A stretch of DNA of 64,000 nucleotides from Pirellulales bacterium. Its GTDB lineage: Bacteria > Planctomycetota > Planctomycetia > Pirellulales > JAICIG01. A program made the translations under genes and the position numbers. The notes beneath the pieces are model-generated. The model was not told the origin of the DNA. It did no database searches and saw nothing but the letters and a program-made list of their open reading frames with translations. The stretch covers positions 26,116 to 90,115 of the forward strand of contig DATLUO010000121.1 of assembly GCA_035533075.1 (NCBI GenBank), given 5' to 3'. Shown one piece after another: positions 24,795-35,026 of the stretch (position 1 is the stretch's first letter; every line of letters begins with the position of its first letter).

Positions 24795-26069
24795 TCATTT
24801 CTCGACCACATACAGTGCTTCGAACGTGCGGATATAAATACGCCCTCCCGAGACCGCCAGCGACGACGAAATCGGCTCCTGCATGTCGTTCGACGCCAGA
24901 ATCTCGAACTTGGGGCCGGCCTTCACCACGGTGATTACGCCGCCGCGGGCAGTCAAGTAGATATTACCGTCGGCGTAGAGCGGCGATGCCCGATAACGGT
25001 CGGAATGCGCCCGTTCCTGGTAAATCTCCTTGCCGCTTTTGGCGTCCATGCAGATCAGCACGCCGTTCTCGCGGCAGAGATAGACCAGGCCATCCACGAC
25101 CAGCGGCGAGGGTACGTCGGGCGTGTTCTGCGCCCGCACCCAACGATGGCCCTTGGACGAATCGGAAATGTCGCCCTGAGCGTCGGGCCGCAGTCCGAGC
25201 ACGGGGCCGTTCTTGGCGGAGGGCACCACAATCAGGCCCGGCACCGCCACCGGCGAGGCCACGAAACGCAACGTGGGGTTGTACGTGCCCTTCGGGTTCA
25301 GTCCGCCACAGCGCCACAATTCGCGGCCGTCGTCCAGGCTATGTGCCACGATGTAGTCGCAGCCGTGCGAGAGCAAAAATGCCCGTTGCTCGTCGCGGTA
25401 AAGCACGGGCGAGGCATACGAGTGTTCGCACTCGGAGTGGGCATCGCTCCGGCGTTCGTGCCTCCAGATTTCTTTGCCCGTTGATTTATCGAGGGCCACG
25501 ACCAGCGCCGCCTTGCTGTGCAGCAATTGCAGGTAGAGCCGGTCGCCGTCGAGCACGGGCGTGCTGGTCAGGCCAAAGGCGATGTCGAACTTGCCAAAAA
25601 CCTGCTGCAGGTCTTCCTTCCAGACTTCCTTGCCGGAAAAATCATAGCAGCCAAGCACGCCGTTGGCGAAAAACACCCATACGTGCTCACCGTCGGTGAC
25701 GGGCGAGGGCGAGGCCGAGTTCCCTTCGTCGCCGCGGACGGTGCGGTCGCCACTGGTGACCGTTTGCCGCCAGCGTTCGGTGCCATCGGTGCCGACACAC
25801 AACAGCAGCAAATCGCCGTTGGGCGTGGCACTGGTGACGAAGATCGAGTCGTCCCAGACGATCGGCGTAGCGCCCGCCGGGCCCGGCAAGGGCAACCGCC
25901 AGGCGATGTTTTCGGTCTTGCTCCAGTTGACGGGCAAATCGCTTTCATGGCTGATGCCGTCGTTCTTCGGGCCGCGCCACTGCGGCCAGTTTTCGGCCGA
26001 GGCGGCCGTGGCCGTCAGCACGCACGTCAGTGCCAGTAGCAACTTCTTCACGGTGATGGTTCTCCGCAT
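24795..26069 (-). CDS. PQQ-like beta-propeller exported protein
   Basis: The 424-residue protein begins with a signal peptide (KKLLLALTCVLTATAASAEN) and then NWPQWRGPKNDGIS, the standard opening of planctomycete PQQ-like propeller proteins. Repeats with G-x-x-x-W endings follow (DGTERWRQTV, SGKEVWKED, TGKEIWRHE, DGRELWRCG, SGKEIYQER), giving about seven or eight blades as in BamB/quinoprotein folds. Residues for PQQ-dehydrogenase catalysis are not obvious, so it is probably a scaffold protein in the periplasm. It lies 20 bp upstream of the FG-GAP gene on the same strand and likely shares its transcript. Confidence 0.8.
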   Translation of the reverse strand: MRRTITVKKLLLALTCVLTATAASAENWPQWRGPKNDGISHESDLPVNWSKTENIAWRLPLPGPAGATPIVWDDSIFVTSATPNGDLLLLCVGTDGTERWRQTVTSGDRTVRGDEGNSASPSPVTDGEHVWVFFANGVLGCYDFSGKEVWKEDLQQVFGKFDIAFGLTSTPVLDGDRLYLQLLHSKAALVVALDKSTGKEIWRHERRSDAHSECEHSYASPVLYRDEQRAFLLSHGCDYIVAHSLDDGRELWRCGGLNPKGTYNPTLRFVASPVAVPGLIVVPSAKNGPVLGLRPDAQGDISDSSKGHRWVRAQNTPDVPSPLVVDGLVYLCRENGVLICMDAKSGKEIYQERAHSDRYRASPLYADGNIYLTARGGVITVVKAGPKFEILASNDMQEPISSSLAVSGGRIYIRTFEALYVVEK

Positions 26070-26298
26070 CGAGGTTTTCGCCTGCCAATATCCGGGTCCG
26101 AATCATGGTTTAATGTGGCGGAACGGACTAGGGAGGTCAAGAAGGGCAGGTGCAATACACCCAGGCCACGGATCGGTCTTTCAGAACGCGCAGCGCGCTG
26201 CGCGGAGACCGTCAAGCCGCCTATAATCAAGCAGCAGGTGAATCATCGCCACCTTGCGCCGCACGCGAAACACCCGCGCTAACTTTGGATTCCGCTTG

Positions 26299-28896
26299 AT
26301 GTCCGTTATTGAAACTGCCTCGAACGTTCGTCCCGGTGATGACCAATCGCTGGCGGATGCCGATGAGTTCATCCGGCTGCGAGGTGTGCGGGTCCATAAC
26401 CTGCAAAACGTCGACCTCGATCTGCCGCGCGGACAGCTCGTGGTCATCACCGGGCCCAGCGGATCGGGTAAAAGCTCGCTGGCCTTCGATACGTTGTTCG
26501 CCGAGGGCCAGCGGCAATATATCGAGACGCTTTCAACCTACGCCCGGCAGTTCTTGCATCAACTCGAGCGGCCCGACGTCGATCTGATTGAGGGCCTGCA
26601 ACCGACCATTTCCATTGACCAGCGTGGCGGCAGCGGGAACCCACGCAGCACCGTAGCCACCGTCACGGAGATTTATGATTATCTGCGGCTGCTGATGGCC
26701 CGGCTAGGCGAAGTGTTGTGCTACCGGTGCGGCGCGCCCATCCGTCAGCAGACGCCGGAGCAGATTGCCGACGATCTCGCCGGTCTCGCCGAGGGAACGA
26801 AGTTGATCTTGTTGGCGCCGCTCGTGCGCGGCCGCAAAGGCAAACATCAGGAAGTGTTCGAGGCGGTACGCAAGGCGGGCCTGGTCCGCGTGCGCGTGGA
26901 TGGCACCGTTTACGATCTGGACGCGATCGGCGAGCTTGCCCCGCGGCGCAATCACACCATCGAAGCCGTGGTCGACCGGATCGTCGTCCGCCCCGGCGTG
27001 CGGCCACGGCTGGCCGAGTCGCTGGCCCTGGCGCTCAAACATGCTGAAGGGCTGGTGGCCGCCGCCATTCTGCCGCCGGGCGGCGATGCGAACGAGGGTT
27101 GGGAAGAGCGGCGTTACAGCACCGAGTATTCTTGCCCGAATTGCCGGCTGAACTACGACGAGATCGAACCGCGAACGTTCAGCTTCAATAGTCCCTACGG
27201 CGCTTGCCCGGCGTGCCAGGGACTGGGCGTGGTGGGACTCGATGAAAGCGGCGAGCCGCTTGCCGACGGGCAGCAGGTTTGTGCTGAATGCCAGGGCGCT
27301 CGCTTGCGGCCCGAGGCACGCAGCGTGAAGCTGGCAGGCCGCGCCATCCAGGAGATCACCGCGCTGCCGGTCGCAGCCGCCAGAGAGTTTTTCGCCGGCA
27401 TCGCCTTGGGGCGGGCCCAGGAAGCGATCGGCCGGCCGCTGTTGCGAGAGATCAACTCTCGGCTGGCGTTCATCGACCAGGTCGGCCTCGGCTATCTCAC
27501 GCTGGCACGAGCGGCCGACACGCTCAGCGGCGGCGAATCGCAGCGGATCCGGCTCGCCACGGGCATCGGCTCCGGCCTGGTGGGCGTCTGCTACATTCTC
27601 GACGAGCCGTCGATCGGTCTGCACCCGCGCGACAATCAGCGGCTGATCGACGCCTTGCGTAATTTGCAGCAGCAAGGCAACAGCGTGCTGGTGGTCGAGC
27701 ACGACGAGGCGATCATGCGCCAGGCCGACCAGATCGTCGATCTGGGGCCGGGCGCCGGGCGGCACGGCGGCCGCATCGTGGCCCAAGGCCCGCCCGACGA
27801 AATCTGCCGCCACCCGCAGTCGCTTACGGGCAAGTATCTTTCAGGCGACGAAAGGATCGCGGTTCCCACCGAGCGGCGCGCCGTCAACGTGCGCAAGGCG
27901 CTCGTCGTCGAGGGCGCGACCGGCAATAACCTGAAGAGCGTCACGGCGGCGTTTCCGCTCTCGGCGTTGGTGTGTGTGACCGGCGTGAGCGGTTCGGGCA
28001 AGAGTACGCTCGTGCTCGACACGCTGGCCCGCGCCGTGACGCGGCGATTGAGCGGCGAAGGGCCGCAGCCGGCGCCGCACACGGCCCTGCGCGGCCTGAA
28101 GCAGATCGACAAACTGGTCGAGGTCGATCAGTCGCCGATCGGCCGCACGCCGCGGAGCAACCCGGCGACCTATGTCGGGGCGTTCGACGAAATCCGCCGC
28201 GTGTTTGCCACCACACGCGAAGCCCGGCTGCGCGGCTACAAGGCCAGCCGGTTCAGCTTCAACGTCAAGGGCGGCCGTTGCGAAACGTGCCAGGGCCAGG
28301 GCCTGCGGAAGATCGAGATGAACTTCTTGCCCGACTTGTACGTGGCGTGTTCCGAATGCGACGGCCGGCAATTCAACCCGGCCACGCTGGAGGTGCGGTA
28401 TCGCGGCCTGTCGATCGCCGACGTGCTGCGGCTGCGGATCGACGAGGCCCTCGACTTCTTCCAGAACTTTCCGGGCCTCCGCCGCTCGCTGGCCGGGCTG
28501 GCCGAGGTCGGCCTGGGCTACCTGACGCTGGGCCAATCGTCGACCACGTTGTCGGGCGGCGAGGCGCAGCGGATCAAGCTGGCCGCGCAGCTCAGCCGCG
28601 TCGACACCGGCAAGACGCTCTATATTCTCGACGAGCCGACCACCGGGCTGCACTTCGACGATGTTCGCCGCCTGCTGGCCGTGCTCGGCCGGCTTGTTGA
28701 CCTGGGCAACACGGTGATCGTGATCGAGCACCATCTCGACGTGATGAAGTCGGCCGACTGGATCATCGACCTTGGCCCGGAGGGAGGCGAGGCCGGCGGG
28801 CAGATTGTGGCGGCCGGAACACCGGAGCAAGTGGCGGCGGTGGAGGGGAACGTGACGGGGCGGTATCTGCGTGGCGTCTTGGAGGACAACGGGTGA
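26299..28896 (+). CDS. uvrA: Excinuclease ABC subunit A, UvrA
   Basis: The 865-residue ATPase recognises damaged DNA in nucleotide excision repair. Two ABC modules are visible: Walker A ITGPSGSGKSSLAFDTLF (about residue 50) and VTGVSGSGKSTLVLDTL (about 560), with signatures DTLSGGESQRI (about 408) and TTLSGGEAQRI (about 750), each followed by LDEPxxGLH. The zinc modules are CPNC/CPAC near residue 282 and CETC/CSEC near residue 672. The length is at the short end of the family. Start at ATG 26299 (MSVIETAS); a frame extends upstream to 26254 without a better start. UvrB and UvrC are not in the window. Confidence 0.95.
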   Translation: MSVIETASNVRPGDDQSLADADEFIRLRGVRVHNLQNVDLDLPRGQLVVITGPSGSGKSSLAFDTLFAEGQRQYIETLSTYARQFLHQLERPDVDLIEGLQPTISIDQRGGSGNPRSTVATVTEIYDYLRLLMARLGEVLCYRCGAPIRQQTPEQIADDLAGLAEGTKLILLAPLVRGRKGKHQEVFEAVRKAGLVRVRVDGTVYDLDAIGELAPRRNHTIEAVVDRIVVRPGVRPRLAESLALALKHAEGLVAAAILPPGGDANEGWEERRYSTEYSCPNCRLNYDEIEPRTFSFNSPYGACPACQGLGVVGLDESGEPLADGQQVCAECQGARLRPEARSVKLAGRAIQEITALPVAAAREFFAGIALGRAQEAIGRPLLREINSRLAFIDQVGLGYLTLARAADTLSGGESQRIRLATGIGSGLVGVCYILDEPSIGLHPRDNQRLIDALRNLQQQGNSVLVVEHDEAIMRQADQIVDLGPGAGRHGGRIVAQGPPDEICRHPQSLTGKYLSGDERIAVPTERRAVNVRKALVVEGATGNNLKSVTAAFPLSALVCVTGVSGSGKSTLVLDTLARAVTRRLSGEGPQPAPHTALRGLKQIDKLVEVDQSPIGRTPRSNPATYVGAFDEIRRVFATTREARLRGYKASRFSFNVKGGRCETCQGQGLRKIEMNFLPDLYVACSECDGRQFNPATLEVRYRGLSIADVLRLRIDEALDFFQNFPGLRRSLAGLAEVGLGYLTLGQSSTTLSGGEAQRIKLAAQLSRVDTGKTLYILDEPTTGLHFDDVRRLLAVLGRLVDLGNTVIVIEHHLDVMKSADWIIDLGPEGGEAGGQIVAAGTPEQVAAVEGNVTGRYLRGVLEDNG

Positions 28897-28977
28897 GCGA
28901 AGTCGGCGTGTATGAAGTCAGCCGCTTGCCCTGATCGGCATTTGACATCCGCAGACTCGACGCCTACGCTGATTTAC

Positions 28978-29337
28978 ATGGAGATGGCTTCGCTCAACGT
29001 CGACTTACCCGAACCGCTGAAAGTGTTTGTCGAAATCGAGGCCGAGGAAAGTGGATACGCCACGGCGAGCGATTACATTCGTGCTTTGATTTGCGAGGCG
29101 GAACACCGCAAGTCCGAGCAAGCAGTCGAAGCCCTGCTGCTGGATGGCCTCGATCCGAGTGATCGTGGCGAAATGAGCGACGCCGAATGGCAGTCGCGCA
29201 AGCAACAACACCGCGCTCAGCGGTTGGAAGCGCTACGGCGGGAAATTGGCGCCGGACTGGATGACGCCGCACGGGGAAGAGAATACTCGGCCGATGAAGT
29301 CTTCAAGCGACTGGAAGCGCGCACCGACGAGCCCTGA
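28978..29337 (+). CDS. ParD-like antitoxin
   Basis: The 119-residue protein has a ribbon-helix-helix N-terminus typical of ParD/CopG antitoxins: LNVDLPEPLKVFVEIEAEES followed by YATASDYIRALICEAEHR. The C-terminal part is charged and disordered (ADEVFKRLEARTDEP), the toxin-wrapping region. It sits 11 bp before the ParE-like toxin gene, the usual antitoxin-first order, and is likely autoregulated by DNA binding. Start at ATG 28978 gives a sensible RHH N-terminus. 28984 is also possible. Longer than the usual ~85 residues by its C-terminal tail. Confidence 0.75.
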   Translation: MEMASLNVDLPEPLKVFVEIEAEESGYATASDYIRALICEAEHRKSEQAVEALLLDGLDPSDRGEMSDAEWQSRKQQHRAQRLEALRREIGAGLDDAARGREYSADEVFKRLEARTDEP

Positions 29338-29348
29338 ACCGGCGAGCA

Positions 29349-29624
29349 ATGGCGAAAACCGTTGTTGTTACCGAGCAAGCGCTGCGCGACTTGGAGGAAA
29401 TCCACGACTACATCGCTCGTGACAAGCCACTCGCGGCGAAGAAGCTCATCAAGCAGCTTCAACGTAAGTTTCAAACGCTCGCGACGTTTCCGGAGCTTGG
29501 CGCATCTTGCGATCAAATCCAAACAGGATTACGCAGCCACGCCGCTGGAAGCTACGTCATCTTTTTTGAGCCGATTACGGCAGGCATCCGAGTCGTGAGA
29601 GTGGCTCACGGCCGGCGCAGTTAG
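29349..29624 (+). CDS. ParE/RelE-superfamily toxin
   Basis: The 91-residue protein fits ParE toxins: VVVTEQALRDLEEIHDYIAR at the N-terminus, FQTLATFPELGASCD in the middle and YVIFFEPITAGIRVVRVAHG at the end, where the family has the YRV/I-h-R-V-x-H strand. ParE toxins poison gyrase, whereas related RelE toxins cut mRNA. The sequence fits the ParE branch better but this is not certain. Partner of the RHH antitoxin just upstream. Confidence 0.8.
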   Translation: MAKTVVVTEQALRDLEEIHDYIARDKPLAAKKLIKQLQRKFQTLATFPELGASCDQIQTGLRSHAAGSYVIFFEPITAGIRVVRVAHGRRS

Positions 29625-29727
29625 CCCCGCGGCATCGTCGACCGCGGCGATTGAGACAACTCGGCTTGTGCAAATGGCAGCCGCTTAGGATAACTGTCTG
29701 GAAATACGCGGCGCGACACGGAGGTTT

Positions 29728-29813
29728 GTGGGAACGCCCTCCGTGGCGTGCCCTCTTTGAGCAAGCGACGTCAACCCTGATTCGCGGAACACCACAGAGG
29801 GCGTTCCCTACAG
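29728..29813. repeat. Inverted repeat before gcvPA
   Basis: GGGAACGCCCTCCGTGGCG near 29729 and the inverted CACAGAGGGCGTTCCC near 29792 form arms of about 16-18 bp around 45 bases. It lies in the spacer 29625-29825, which has no gene, and could act as a leader structure for gcvPA or as a transcription end for parE. Confidence 0.6.
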
Positions 29814-29825
29814 CAGCCGACTTCC

Positions 29826-31163
29826 ATGCCTTATTTACCCAACACCGCCGACGATCAGCGGCTGATGCTCGAAGCGATCGGCCTGAAAACGATCGACGAA
29901 CTGTTCGAAATGGTGCCGGCCGAGCTGCGGCTGGACCGCCCGTTGGACCTTCCTCCGGCCCTCTCGGAAATCGAGTTGACGCAGCACGTCGGCCGGCTGG
30001 CGGGCAAAAACGTCGCCGCCGGCCAGCGGGTCTGCTTTCTCGGCGGCGGGAGCTACGACCATTTCATACCGGCGGCGGTCGACGCGCTGGCCTCGCGCGG
30101 TGAATACTACACTTCGTACACGCCTTACCAGGCCGAGGCGAGCCAAGGCAATCTGCAGGCGTTTTTCGAATACCAGACGCTGATCACGCGACTGACCGGC
30201 ATGGACGTCTCGAACGCCAGCCTCTACGACGGCGGCAGCGCCGCGGCCGAAGCGGTGTTGATGTGCCTGGCCGCCACCGGCCGCCGCGGACGCGTTGTCA
30301 CCGCCGCCAGCGTCCACCCGGAATACCGGCAGATTCTTCACACTTATCTCGACAACCTCGGCGTCGAGCTGGTGACCGTCGCGACTCCGCACGGAACGCT
30401 CGCAGCCGACGACCTGCTGTCGGCCGTCAACGACGAGACGGCCTGCGTGCTGGCGCAGCAACCGAATTTCTTTGGCTGTCTGGAAGAAGCCGAGTCGCTG
30501 GGCAAGATCGCGCACCAGGCGGGGGCCAGGTTTGTGGTTTCGGCCGACCCGATCAGCCTGGGCATTTTGAAACGGCCGGGCGACTACGGGGCCGACATCG
30601 TGGTGGCCGAAGGGCAGTCGCTGGGCAATCCGATGGCTTTTGGAGGGCCGTATCTGGGCATCATGGCCTGCCGCGAAGACCTGGTGCGGCGGATGCCGGG
30701 ACGCATCACCGGGCAAACGACCGACCGCAACGGCCGCCGCTGCTGGGTGCTGACGCTGCAAACGCGCGAGCAACACATTCGCCGCGAGAAGGCGACGAGC
30801 AACATCTGCACCAACCAGGGGCTGTACGCCCTGCGCGCCACGATCTATCTGTCGCTGATGGGTCCGCAGGGGCTGCGCGAGGTGGCCGAGCTTTGCTTGC
30901 AAAAGAGTCGCTACGCACGTGATCGGCTGACGTCGGGCGGCCGCTTGTCGTTGGCCTTCGACCGGCCCACATTCAAGGAGTTTGTGGTCCGCGACGGCGA
31001 TCGGCAAGTCGAGCGGCTGATCGACCAGGCCGGCGCGGCCGGATTCTTTGCCGGCATCCCGTTGGCACGTTGGTATCCGGAACTCGCCGAATGCTTTTTG
31101 GTGACGGTCACGGAGAAGAGGAGGAAGGAGGAAATCGCGGGACTCGTCGGTGCATTGACGTGA
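29826..31163 (+). CDS. gcvPA: Glycine dehydrogenase (decarboxylating) subunit 1
   Basis: The 445-residue protein is the N-terminal half of the split glycine decarboxylase (P protein) of the glycine cleavage system, which pairs with gcvPB to take CO2 from glycine and pass the methylamine group to the H protein. The opening YLPNTADDQRLMLEAIGLKT matches the family, as do FEYQTLITRLTGMDVSNASL and the PFGGPYLG-like loop (MAFGGPYLGIMACREDLVRR). PLP is bound by the partner subunit. gcvT and gcvH are not in view. Two accessory genes separate it from gcvPB, where most genomes have them adjacent. Confidence 0.92.
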   Translation: MPYLPNTADDQRLMLEAIGLKTIDELFEMVPAELRLDRPLDLPPALSEIELTQHVGRLAGKNVAAGQRVCFLGGGSYDHFIPAAVDALASRGEYYTSYTPYQAEASQGNLQAFFEYQTLITRLTGMDVSNASLYDGGSAAAEAVLMCLAATGRRGRVVTAASVHPEYRQILHTYLDNLGVELVTVATPHGTLAADDLLSAVNDETACVLAQQPNFFGCLEEAESLGKIAHQAGARFVVSADPISLGILKRPGDYGADIVVAEGQSLGNPMAFGGPYLGIMACREDLVRRMPGRITGQTTDRNGRRCWVLTLQTREQHIRREKATSNICTNQGLYALRATIYLSLMGPQGLREVAELCLQKSRYARDRLTSGGRLSLAFDRPTFKEFVVRDGDRQVERLIDQAGAAGFFAGIPLARWYPELAECFLVTVTEKRRKEEIAGLVGALT

Positions 31164-31182
31164 CGGCGCGGAGGTAACAATC

Positions 31183-31689
31183 ATGCCGAAGCCGATTTTG
31201 GGCCGCTTGCGGCCGAACAGCGTAGAAGAGTTCCGCGCCGCTGCGCTCGTTCGGTACGTCGAAGCAGAGCGACTTGCGAATGCCGGGTACGGCACGGGCG
31301 CCATTTATCTCTGGGGCTATGCGGCGGAGATGACTCTCAAGGCCGCATACTTTTCACTCGTCGGGTTCGGCCTGCGGCAATCGATCGGTATCGCAGATTT
31401 GCGAGTCGCGGTCGAAAGAACGGCTCCGGCAGTCGGTCTGCAATGGCCGGCAGCCGGAAAACTGCACAAGGTGGAGTATTGGGCCCGCTTGCTCGCAGCT
31501 GATCGGCGAAGTTATGGAGCCAGCTATGCTGATCCCCAATTCGAGCAATCTATGATTTCTCGAGCGCGATGCGTCTATGATCGCTGGCGGGAGACTTTGC
31601 GGTATCATAAGAATCGGGCCTACGAACACGAGGTCCGTCAGGTTTATGCCGCGACACGCTGGCTGTTGGATCACTCGTTAGTTTTATAG
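31183..31689 (+). CDS. HEPN-like domain protein
   Basis: The 168-residue protein is helical and begins with FRAAALVRYVEAERLANAGY then GAIYLWGYAAEMTLKAAYF, a pattern of HEPN proteins (helix with aromatic-rich A-E-x-x-L-K). Near the C-terminus is R136-ETLRY-H142, fitting the R-x(4-6)-H motif of HEPN RNases. Many HEPN proteins are toxins paired with a nucleotidyltransferase or another antitoxin. The next gene (31714) does not look like a nucleotidyltransferase. Its position inside the gcvPA-gcvPB pair marks it as an accessory insertion. The HEPN call rests on the helix pattern and the motif only. Confidence 0.5.
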   Translation: MPKPILGRLRPNSVEEFRAAALVRYVEAERLANAGYGTGAIYLWGYAAEMTLKAAYFSLVGFGLRQSIGIADLRVAVERTAPAVGLQWPAAGKLHKVEYWARLLAADRRSYGASYADPQFEQSMISRARCVYDRWRETLRYHKNRAYEHEVRQVYAATRWLLDHSLVL

Positions 31690-31713
31690 CTCTCTCCCGA
31701 TCGAAGTGTGCGC

Positions 31714-32247
31714 ATGCCGAGAAAAATAAGTAATCCCTCTCCTCGAAAACCAGCCTCCGATGAACTCATCACGGCGTTGATCGCAGAACTGCGGGAGCCT
31801 CGTGAGATCGGTCAGCCGATGATCCTGGAACGCCACATGGAGCTGGCCGACGCGGTACATGTCTATGTTATTTGGGACCGTTTCGCCGACATTCCCGGCG
31901 ACCAGCGCGTGGCGACCATCCTCCGGGCCTACGAGCAATGCATGGGCGAGGAGTTCCGCAAACGGATCACGCTGGCAACCGGTGCGACGGTGCCCGAAGC
32001 GGGCGATCTTGAACTGCTGCCGTTCGAGGTCGTCTCCGCGCTGCGAAAGCCTGACCCCAACCTCGTCGATGGCTGTCGCGAAGCGATGCTCGCGGAAGGC
32101 GCATCCGTTCTTCGCAACCCAGAGCGCCCCGAGCTGCGATTTGAGACGCTGGACGACGCGACGGCGGCCATCGAGCGGCTAGAGCAACGAGTACCCGGCA
32201 CTCGCTGGGTCGTCGTACAAGCCGTCACCCACGACTATTCTACGTAG
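31714..32247 (+). CDS. Unknown 177-aa protein beside the HEPN-like gene
   Basis: I do not recognise the family. The protein has a Pro/Ser-rich start, then ILERHMELADAVHVYVIWDR and VATILRAYEQCMGEEFRKRI, and a C-terminal helix-strand (TAAIERLEQRVPGTRWVVVQ). No signal or membrane segment. It follows the HEPN-like gene by about 24 bp and precedes gcvPB by 8 bp, so it probably travels with the HEPN-like gene and could be its antitoxin. That pairing is inference. Start at ATG 31714. A GTG at 31708 would add two residues. Confidence 0.55.
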   Translation: MPRKISNPSPRKPASDELITALIAELREPREIGQPMILERHMELADAVHVYVIWDRFADIPGDQRVATILRAYEQCMGEEFRKRITLATGATVPEAGDLELLPFEVVSALRKPDPNLVDGCREAMLAEGASVLRNPERPELRFETLDDATAAIERLEQRVPGTRWVVVQAVTHDYST

Positions 32248-32255
32248 AGCAAGCC

Positions 32256-33701
<1,446 letters not shown>

Positions 33702-33782
33702 GACTTTGCCATCGAACCGGGCCAAATTGCGGCGAGCGAAAAGAGCATGATCGGGGCGAGCTGGCAGCTCAACGGCTAGAAT

Positions 33783-33810
33783 TGCTTCCTTCGGTTTCCA
33801 GGCGTAGAAT
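33783..33810 (+). promoter_or_regulatory. Candidate promoter of the zinc-ribbon gene
   Basis: TTGCTT (33783-33788) and TAGAAT (33805-33810) are 16 bp apart and end 14 bp before ATG 33825, which would leave a very short leader. Confidence 0.45.
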
Positions 33811-33824
33811 CGAGTTGGATTTGT

Positions 33825-34379
33825 ATGGCCCGCAAAATGGAGTTGACTGTGAAGCGAGTGCGACTCACCATAGGCTCGAACCCCACCGACCCCATGGACG
33901 ACTGGCGTTACGCCGCGCGCGTGCGTTACGATCTTTGGGCGCATTCGCCAATAAGGATTGATGAGGAAAGTGAACCTCGCAGGACCAGGCCGCATGGTGC
34001 GAATAGACATGCCGATCGAGAAGTCTATTTTGACGTCGGGACCGAGAGCATCGAAGAACTCGACCGCGCTTTACGGGATCTGGGACATGCTGAGCGAGTC
34101 AAGATAGCTGTCGTCGAGGAAGGCGAGGCATGCCAGAATTGCGGGAGAATTCAAACCGTGCTGCCGACGATTTGCCCCTCTTGCGGGCACCGCGATATCG
34201 ATCCCTGCCCGCATTGTGGCGACGAGGTGCCACGACAAGAATACGAAAAGATATCCGGCGATCTCTTCCGGTGCCCGCGTTGCGGCAGCCAAGTTCGCCT
34301 GCAACTCAATCCCGACTTGCTAAACGCCAATCTCTCCTTGAACGAGCCCGTCGTCGTCGTGAGCACCGTTGGGGCCTGA
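33825..34379 (+). CDS. Zinc-ribbon protein of unknown function
   Basis: The 184-residue protein has an N-terminal beta-rich half (VKRVRLTIGSNPTDPMDDWR, VYFDVGTESIEELDRALRDL) and a C-terminal part with several Cys pairs: CQNC (about residue 103), CPSC (about 117), CPHC (about 128) and CPRC (about 149), enough for two zinc ribbons. No signal peptide. Zinc ribbons of this type often bind nucleic acid or act as structural pieces. I cannot name the family. It lies in the segment bracketed by the duplicated gcvPB 3' ends. Confidence 0.6.
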   Translation: MARKMELTVKRVRLTIGSNPTDPMDDWRYAARVRYDLWAHSPIRIDEESEPRRTRPHGANRHADREVYFDVGTESIEELDRALRDLGHAERVKIAVVEEGEACQNCGRIQTVLPTICPSCGHRDIDPCPHCGDEVPRQEYEKISGDLFRCPRCGSQVRLQLNPDLLNANLSLNEPVVVVSTVGA

Positions 34380-34385
34380 GTTACG

Positions 34386-34708
34386 ATGCGAATCGACGAC
34401 CATGGCCACATTGTCGTCTCTCCGCGGGAAATCTGCGATGCCCTGGACGCACCAGCTCGGCTCATCAATCATTTCCTGATACCGGGAACGATCTCCCAGA
34501 GATCGCATGCGTCGTCGAGCACAATGTCCGTCTCGAGTCACTTCCAGTTGAGGACTGCTGTGGCGTGGGCAGACGAATTGACGCATTTATCTATCGCGAT
34601 TGGTGGAGCCTGTATTCGCGGTGGGAGTTCGATCTGCGCGAATTGAAGCGGGCTATTGCCGGGGGGTTGCAGAGAGGAGGCGACATTCCCCGTCCGTTTG
34701 ACGCGTGA
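34386..34708 (+). pseudogene. Small gene with a probable frameshift
   Basis: The first ~35 codons (MRIDDHGHIVVSPREICDAL, then DAPARLINHFLIPGT) look like protein. After about 34490 that frame becomes Ser-rich and ends at 34646, while another frame continues with sensible protein text (LPEIACVVEHNVRLESLP, then IDAFIYRDWWSLYSRWEFDL) to a stop at 34706-34708. The simplest reading is one gene of about 105 codons broken by an indel near 34485-34495. The family is not known. It starts 7 bp after the zinc-ribbon gene. Confidence 0.5.
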
Positions 34709-34736
34709 CGGTGAACGACGTGCCGCGAATTCGACC

Positions 34737-34859
34737 GACGCGCTGTTGAAAATCGCCGAAGAATCGCCTGAGCTGCTGCACGCCGCCCCGCACTCGACCG
34801 CCGTCAGCCGGCCGGACGAAGTGAAGGCGGCCCGCAGCCCGGTGTTGAAAGCGGAGTAG
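34737..34859 (+). repeat. Second copy of the gcvPB 3' end
   Basis: It encodes the gcvPB C-terminus again (ALLKIAEESPELLHAAPHST onward to PVLKAE and a stop at 34857-34859), without the rest of the gene. It sits immediately after the frameshifted gene. The two copies make a direct repeat of about 120 bp, so this is either a scar of integration at the gcvPB 3' end or of a tandem duplication. Confidence 0.85.
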
Positions 34860-34879
34860 CCGCCGCGGCGATTTTTTTT
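34856..34879 (+). terminator. Weak hairpin with T-run after the gcvPB 3' copy
   Basis: GCCG-CCG-CGGC followed closely by eight T residues, directly after the stop of the duplicated gcvPB end. The stem is short. If real, it would be the original terminator of the gcv operon, which supports the view that the right copy is the ancestral 3' end. Confidence 0.35.
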
Positions 34880-34965
34880 GGAACAATTTCAGCCCGTCGT
34901 GCGTCATAGTAACGGGCACACGCGCTGCGAGCGCATCCCTGCCGCCGTATTTGAGGGTCCAAGCC

Positions 34966-34989
34966 GCAAGCGAGGACGCTTACGCTACG
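34966..34989. repeat. 24-bp dispersed repeat, copy 1
   Basis: GCAAGCGAGGACGCTTACGC followed by TACG. An identical copy is at 57773-57796 inside the N-terminal coding region of the vWA protein. The rest of 34880-35026 shows no gene; a GGAGG ribosome site precedes 35027. Confidence 0.8.
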
Positions 34990-35026
34990 AGTACAGCCAT
35001 ACCAACGCTTTTTTGGAGGCACCGCC

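Noticed and set aside
34656..34859. A 67-aa independent gene downstream of the zinc-ribbon gene
   Set aside because: Its C-terminal half is the duplicated gcvPB end and its N-terminal half is out of frame with the upstream gene, so it is a scar.
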